Assembly: GCF_017302315.1 (NCBI RefSeq)
Contig: NZ_JAFLDT010000026.1
Span: forward strand, 1 to 45,602
Length of the DNA: 45,602 bases
Origin: Zoogloea sp.
GTDB lineage: Bacteria; Pseudomonadota; Gammaproteobacteria; Burkholderiales; Rhodocyclaceae
Direction: 5' to 3'
Part shown: positions 41,178 through 45,602 of the stretch, piece by piece
Layout of the letters: every line of letters begins with the position of its first letter
How positions within the stretch are numbered: position 1 is the stretch's first letter
Program-made: the position numbers and the translations under genes
Notes under the pieces: generated by a model
What the model saw: only the letters and a program-made list of their open reading frames with translations
Databases searched by the model: none
Told to the model about the DNA's origin: nothing

Positions 41178-42709
41178 GCGCCAAAAGACAGAAGCGCAAG
41201 CAGCCCCTTCCGGCTCCGGGCGAATGGACCTTCGAACTCATCGAGGCCTACCACGCCGAGATCGACCGGGTGGCGCGCGACTACGGGCTGGACACCTATC
41301 CCAACCAGATCGAGCTGATCACGTCCGAGCAGATGATGGACGCGTACTCGTCCGTGGGCATGCCGGTGAATTACCACCACTGGTCCTTCGGCAAGAGCTT
41401 CCTGCAGACCGAAAAAGGCTACCGGCGCGGGCAGATGGGCCTGGCCTACGAGATCGTCATCAACTCCAACCCCTGCATCGCCTACCTCATGGAAGAAAAC
41501 ACCATGACGATGCAGGCCCTGGTGATTGCCCATGCCGCCTACGGTCACAACAGCTTCTTCAAGGGCAACTACCTTTTCCGGCAATGGACCAACGCCGACG
41601 CCATCGTTGACTACCTGCTCTTCGCCCGCAATTACCTCAGCGAGTGTGAGGAGCGCTACGGCGAGGAAGAAGTGGAACTCCTCCTCGACTCCTGTCATGC
41701 CCTGATGAATGTGGGGGTCGATCGCTACAAGCGCCCTGCCAAGCTGTCCCTGACCAAGGAGCTCACCCGGCAGCGCGAAAGGGCCGAATACCTTCAGAGC
41801 CAGGTCAACGACTTGTGGCGCACCCTGCCCACCCAGCAGATCAAGACCCAGGCCGTCGAAACCCGGCGCTTTCCACCCGAGCCCCAGGAGAACCTGCTCT
41901 ACTTCATCGAGAAGAACGCGCCGCTCCTCGAGCCCTGGCAACGGGAAGTCGTGCGCATCGTGCGCAAGATCGGCCAGTACTTCTTTCCGCAGCGGCAGAC
42001 CCAGGTGATGAACGAAGGCTGGGCCACCTACTGGCACTACACGCTCATCAACACCCTTTTTGACGAAGGCCTGCTCACCGACAGCTTCATGATGGAGTTT
42101 CTCCACTCCCATACCAATGTCGTCTATCAGCCGGCCTACAACGAGCCCTGGTATCGGGGCCTCAACCCCTACGCCCTCGGTTTTGCCATGTGGCAGGACA
42201 TCCAGCGCATCTGCGAGCACCCCACCGACGAAGACCGCTACTGGTTCCCGGACATCGCCGGCAGCAACTGGCGAGAAACCTTCGATTTCGCCATGCGCAA
42301 CTTCAAGGATGAGAGCTTCATCGCCCAGTTCCTGTCACCGAAGGTCATGCGTGATTTCCGCCTGTTCGCAATTCTGGATGACGACCATGAAGGCAAACTC
42401 AAGGTCTCGGCCATCCACGACGAAGCGGGCTACCGCAAGGTGCGCGAGATCCTCTCCGACAACTACAACCTTGGCAGCCGCGAACCCAACCTGCAGGTCT
42501 GGAACGTGGACCTGCGTGGCGACCGCTCCCTCACCCTGCGTCACCAGGCCTACCTGCGCCGCCCCCTGAGCGACGCCGCCGACGAGGTCATCAAGCACGT
42601 CGCACGCCTGTGGGGTTTTGCCGTAAAGATGGAAGTCGCCCACGAGGATGGACGTATCGAAGTCCTGTATGAACGCCACCAGGACAGGCGCAAGACAGAC
42701 AAGAACTGA
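41174..42709 (+). CDS. SpoVR family protein (YcgB-like)
   Basis: The 511-residue product matches the SpoVR family, named for a Bacillus spore-cortex gene but widespread in non-sporulating bacteria as the third partner of PrkA and YeaH. Characteristic parts are MPVNYHHWSFGKSF near residue 57, NPCIAYLMEENT near 97, MNEGWATYWHYT near 279 and the NPYALGFAMWQDIQRICE segment near 330. The histidine- and glutamate-rich pattern (HHW, NEGWATYWH) suggests a metal site, which is my inference. Its ATG overlaps the yeaH stop. Its stop at 42709 directly abuts the stop of the convergent gene, with no visible terminator. Confidence 0.94.
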   Translation: MSAKRQKRKQPLPAPGEWTFELIEAYHAEIDRVARDYGLDTYPNQIELITSEQMMDAYSSVGMPVNYHHWSFGKSFLQTEKGYRRGQMGLAYEIVINSNPCIAYLMEENTMTMQALVIAHAAYGHNSFFKGNYLFRQWTNADAIVDYLLFARNYLSECEERYGEEEVELLLDSCHALMNVGVDRYKRPAKLSLTKELTRQRERAEYLQSQVNDLWRTLPTQQIKTQAVETRRFPPEPQENLLYFIEKNAPLLEPWQREVVRIVRKIGQYFFPQRQTQVMNEGWATYWHYTLINTLFDEGLLTDSFMMEFLHSHTNVVYQPAYNEPWYRGLNPYALGFAMWQDIQRICEHPTDEDRYWFPDIAGSNWRETFDFAMRNFKDESFIAQFLSPKVMRDFRLFAILDDDHEGKLKVSAIHDEAGYRKVREILSDNYNLGSREPNLQVWNVDLRGDRSLTLRHQAYLRRPLSDAADEVIKHVARLWGFAVKMEVAHEDGRIEVLYERHQDRRKTDKN

Positions 42710-43921
42710 CTAAGGCTGAAAAGCGCCCGGCACCGTGATCCGCCTCCCAGTGCCGGGCAGCGTCCGGGTTCCGACGCGCGGGGTGTATTCCCGAGATGGA
42801 ACAAGCGTCCACCCACGAAACCCTTCAGGCCCTGCAGGCTTCACCCTCCAGGGCTTCCCCGCCACCGGGCGAAAACCTCGTGCCTCAAGCTCCGCCCGCG
42901 TGCCCACTCCAACCACCTGCAGATTTCCCTCGCCCTCCACCGCGGCCGTCTCGCCCGAGGTATCAGGCAGGCTACGCCGGAACACCGCATCCGGGCAGAA
43001 GCTGCCGAAACAGCCCCCCACCAGCAGGTTGTTCACCGCCACCACCTTCACCCGCTCGGGCGACCACACGGCCACAAACTCACCGCCGTCCGGCACGTCA
43101 TCCACCAGCGTATTGCTGGCGAGGACCAGCACATTGTCGTCATGCTGCAAACCCTCCGCGCCGAAGGAGATCATGCGCCGGTTTTCGGTACCCACTGACT
43201 GTCTGACCAGGTTGCCGATCAGGAAGACCTGTCCGCCATCGGGAAAGTCCATCTCGTAGCTGGCCTGCCCTTCAGCCTCGTCGGTGAGGCGGTTGTATTC
43301 GATCAGATTCACCCGGGCCCGGCTCTTCAGCAGATGTCCGACCCGGCCATGGTGGAAGTAGCTGCCTCGCACCTCCAACCGGCTCATCCGTCCCGCGTAG
43401 AGCAGATGGCTGATCCGTGGCGTCACCAGGACGCCGTGGGAAAACTCGGAGTCTTCCACCACCAGGCTCAGCGAGAGCTTGTTCGCACTCAGGATGCCCA
43501 TCTCATTGTCGCGAAACACGCAGTTGCGCACCGTCAGTGCGCCCTCCTCATGGCGAATCCCCGAACCATTGCGATTGGGCCCCCGCGCGCCCTCGAAAGC
43601 GATGTTTTCCACCACCACTTCATCGCCGCGCATCACCCAGATTCCCTTCCCCTCCGCGACACGTCCTGCCGCCACAAGGCGCGGCCGACCGCCCACACCA
43701 CGGATGGTCAAGCGCTTCTGAGGCCACACAGCCACGTCGTCCACGTAGGTCGCTGCGACGATCTCCACGCTGTCACCATCCCGGGCCAGCGCAGCCGCCT
43801 CGGCAACCGACCGCAGCGCTTCGTCTGGCCCGACCCGCCAGGTGTCGGCCGCCACCCCGAGGGGAAGGAGCCCGATCAAGACCAGCCCCAAACATCCCGG
43901 AAAACGCCAACGTTCACCCAT
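42710..43921 (-). CDS. secreted right-handed beta-helix repeat protein
   Basis: The 403-residue product has a Sec signal peptide (residues 1-25, ending VAA-DT) and then repeated short beta-strand coils typical of the pectate-lyase-like right-handed helix (for instance LTIRGVGG, VVVENIAFEGA, LTVRNCVFRDNEMGI, LEVRGSYFHHG). Such proteins bind or cut polysaccharides, but I see no specific catalytic set. It should act in the periplasm or outside the cell. The ATG at 43921 has GGGGGA five bases upstream. It is divergent from the DnaJ-like gene, with 50 bases between starts. It could be a structural beta-helix without enzyme activity. Confidence 0.85.
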   Translation of the reverse strand: MGERWRFPGCLGLVLIGLLPLGVAADTWRVGPDEALRSVAEAAALARDGDSVEIVAATYVDDVAVWPQKRLTIRGVGGRPRLVAAGRVAEGKGIWVMRGDEVVVENIAFEGARGPNRNGSGIRHEEGALTVRNCVFRDNEMGILSANKLSLSLVVEDSEFSHGVLVTPRISHLLYAGRMSRLEVRGSYFHHGRVGHLLKSRARVNLIEYNRLTDEAEGQASYEMDFPDGGQVFLIGNLVRQSVGTENRRMISFGAEGLQHDDNVLVLASNTLVDDVPDGGEFVAVWSPERVKVVAVNNLLVGGCFGSFCPDAVFRRSLPDTSGETAAVEGEGNLQVVGVGTRAELEARGFRPVAGKPWRVKPAGPEGFRGWTLVPSREYTPRVGTRTLPGTGRRITVPGAFQP

Positions 43922-43959
43922 GCATCCCCCGTTTCGGCCATCAATCGGCCCGTGCCGAT

Positions 43960-43965
43960 TAGAAT
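43960..43965 (+). promoter_or_regulatory. -10-like element directly before the DnaJ-like gene
   Basis: TAGAAT ends 7 bases before the ATG at 43972, so transcription from it would start at or next to the start codon. No Shine-Dalgarno is present. The -35 is weak. Confidence 0.4.
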
Positions 43966-43971
43966 ACTGAA

Positions 43972-44964
43972 ATGTCCCAACCCGATTTCCACCAGATTCT
44001 GGGGATCCCCCCCAGTGCCAGCGCGGCCGAGATCAAGCGCGCCTTCAAGCGGCTGGCCATGCGCTGGCACCCTGACCGCAACGCCGATCCCCAGGCCCAC
44101 GAGCAATTCCGCCTTGCACGGGAGGCCTTCGAGCATCTCACCGGGCTGCGGGAAACCGATCCCCCGGCGGACGCTGAGGATAAGCCCCCGGCTCGGCGTC
44201 CGAAGGGCGATGACCACCGCCTTGATGTGGAACTGGATCTCAAGGAAGCCGCGTTTGGTGGCATCGTAACGGTTACCCTGGAGGGGCGCGCGACTTGTAC
44301 GACCTGCGAGGGTAGTGGACGACGCAGCTACGGCCGGACGACCATGTGCGGTGCCTGCCACGGCAGCGGACGCGTCCGCAGCGAAGGTGGCCTCGTATCC
44401 TGTCCGTCCTGCATGGGCAAGGGGTACTTCACCGACAACCGTTGCCCCGACTGTGAAGGCCGTGGCTGGAATCCACAGGACCGGCAACTCGCGGTCAGCA
44501 TTCCTCCCGCGATGATGCCTGGCGAGGAACTCCGTGTTGCCGGTCAGGGTGGCCCCGCGCCCGAAGACGGGGAGCCGGGCGACCTCTACCTCGTCCTGCA
44601 CACCCGGCCCCATCCTCTCTTTCGCCTCGAAGGTCGGGACATCCACGTGGACTTGCCGGTCAGCATCTTCCGGGTGCTTGCCGGTGGCGTGGTGGATGTT
44701 CCCACCCTGAGCGGTGTCCAGGAAGCCCTGCTGCCGGAATCCTCCACCGCCGGTGAGATCCGGCTGCCCGGTGCGGGCTTCCCTGCCCGCGGCCGCCGCC
44801 ACGCCGGAGATCTTGTTGCTCACCTCCAGGTGCACTACCCCCGTTTCCTGAGCAAGGAACAAAAAGCCCTGCTCGACATGGCCGACCAGGTTCTCCATCA
44901 ACAACTGGATGACCAAAGCCCCGCCCTGGCCCGCTGGCGCGACACGCTCAAACAGAATCGCTGA
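43972..44964 (+). CDS. DnaJ-like co-chaperone with zinc domain, lacking a G/F linker
   Basis: J proteins deliver substrates to DnaK and stimulate its ATPase. The 330-residue product has a J domain (residues 1-65) with the essential HPD (RWHPDRN), four complete CxxCxGxG zinc repeats (CTTCEGSG, CGACHGSG, CPSCMGKG, CPDCEGRG; about 105-165) and the DnaJ C-terminal substrate domains. The glycine/phenylalanine-rich linker of DnaJ is replaced by a short charged stretch (about 65-80), so this is a DnaJ relative rather than the main DnaJ. dnaK and grpE are not adjacent. The start has no Shine-Dalgarno and may be leaderless. Confidence 0.9.
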   Translation: MSQPDFHQILGIPPSASAAEIKRAFKRLAMRWHPDRNADPQAHEQFRLAREAFEHLTGLRETDPPADAEDKPPARRPKGDDHRLDVELDLKEAAFGGIVTVTLEGRATCTTCEGSGRRSYGRTTMCGACHGSGRVRSEGGLVSCPSCMGKGYFTDNRCPDCEGRGWNPQDRQLAVSIPPAMMPGEELRVAGQGGPAPEDGEPGDLYLVLHTRPHPLFRLEGRDIHVDLPVSIFRVLAGGVVDVPTLSGVQEALLPESSTAGEIRLPGAGFPARGRRHAGDLVAHLQVHYPRFLSKEQKALLDMADQVLHQQLDDQSPALARWRDTLKQNR

Positions 44965-45021
44965 CATTGCGATCAGCCGACAAGTTTTGCCAGCCCCTTC
45001 ACCCCCATCAGCATCCGATTC

Positions 45022-45602
45022 ATGCCCCTCAAGACCCCAGAACTCCTCGCACCGGCCGGATCCCTGGCCATGCTCGACACCGCTTTCGCTTTCGGCGCAA
45101 CGGCCATCTATGCCGGTCAGCCGCGCTATTCCCTGCGCGTCCGCAACAACGACTTCGGCGACCTGCCGGTCCTCGCCGACGGCATCAACCGGGCCCGGGC
45201 GCTGGGCAAACACTTCTACGTGGTTGCCAACATCTATCCCCACGGCGCCAAGATCAAAACCTTCATCAAGGATATCGCCCCGGTCATCGCCCTCAAGCCC
45301 GACGCCCTGATCATGTCCGATCCAGGGCTCATCCTGATGGTCCGCGAGAACTTCCCGGAGATGCCCATCCACCTCTCGGTACAGGCCAACACGGTGAATG
45401 CTGCAGCGGTGCGTTTCTGGAAGTCCGCCGGCATCTCCCGAGTGATCCTGTCCCGGGAGCTATCCCTCGATGAAATTGCCAGCATCCGCCAGGACTGCCC
45501 CGATACCGAACTGGAAGTCTTCATCCACGGAGCCCTGTGCATTGCCTACTCGGGCCGCTGCCTGCTTTCCGGCTACTTCAACCACCGGGACCCCAACCAG
45601 GG
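45022..45602 (+). CDS. trhP: U32 family peptidase homologue YegQ/TrhP, 3' end cut by window edge
   Basis: Only the first 193 residues are in the window. They closely resemble E. coli YegQ (TrhP), which with a prephenate donor makes 5-hydroxyuridine at tRNA wobble position 34. The opening [40 protein letters not shown] and the U32 signature [30 protein letters not shown] are present; the two cysteines of the signature are kept. ATG 45022 gives the usual N-terminus, but no strong ribosome site precedes it. It follows the DnaJ-like gene by 57 bases. The name peptidase is historical. Confidence 0.93.
   Translation, partial: [193 protein letters not shown]

Noticed and set aside
43876-45372. 498-codon minus-strand frame opposite the DnaJ-like gene and yegQ
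   Set aside because: Antisense shadow; both plus-strand genes are unambiguous.

Overview
This window is chromosomal DNA from a GC-rich betaproteobacterium, most likely of the Rhodocyclales (Azospira, Dechloromonas, Zoogloea or Azoarcus type). I infer this from the tig-clpP-clpX-lon-hupB-ppiD order with interspersed tRNAs, a B12-dependent class II ribonucleotide reductase under NrdR-type boxes, a DnaE2-type polymerase, and the codon use. The species is not identified. I see no prophage, insertion sequence, CRISPR array or integron; it reads as core and soft-core genome.

Layout. Positions 1-9.5 kb hold metabolic and housekeeping singletons: a DUF1615 protein cut by the left edge, a class I CoA-transferase, rlmJ, a MazG-like/crotonase pair, a gamma carbonic anhydrase, an endonuclease/exonuclease/phosphatase-fold enzyme, an HDOD protein and a heparinase II/III-like enzyme. 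From 9.5 to 12.8 kb come a conserved protein of unknown function and the alkylation-repair operon ada-alkA, with an Ada-box-like site in front. From 12.8 to 19.2 kb lie nrdJ behind two NrdR boxes, a CBS protein, a VIT1-type transporter, a candidate small RNA carrying anti-Shine-Dalgarno motifs, a YcbX-like MOSC protein and a small orphan protein. From 19.3 to 25.4 kb there is a lipoprotein translationally coupled to a subtilisin-like protease with a GlyGly-CTERM-like tail, then a stand-alone imuC/dnaE2 with a perfect LexA box, then another lipoprotein.

From 25.4 to 37.6 kb are an orphan family-5 solute-binding lipoprotein, fabI, and the conserved protein-quality-control block on the minus strand: tig, clpP, clpX, lon, tRNA-Arg, hupB, tRNA-Val, tRNA-Asp, ppiD. 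A sigma-32-type promoter lies between clpX and lon. From 37.7 to 42.7 kb is the stress operon prkA-yeaH-spoVR behind a leader with nested inverted repeats. The right end has a beta-helix protein, a DnaJ-like chaperone lacking a G/F linker, and the start of yegQ/trhP.

How the genes work together. The window is rich in stress circuits that can be read from cis sites: SOS (LexA to imuC), adaptive response (Ada to ada-alkA), dNTP supply (NrdR to nrdJ) and heat shock (RpoH to lon). The least explained items are the I9-like lipoprotein/protease pair (19328-21501), the anti-SD small RNA candidate (about 17932-17999) and the nested inverted repeat before prkA (37749-37834).
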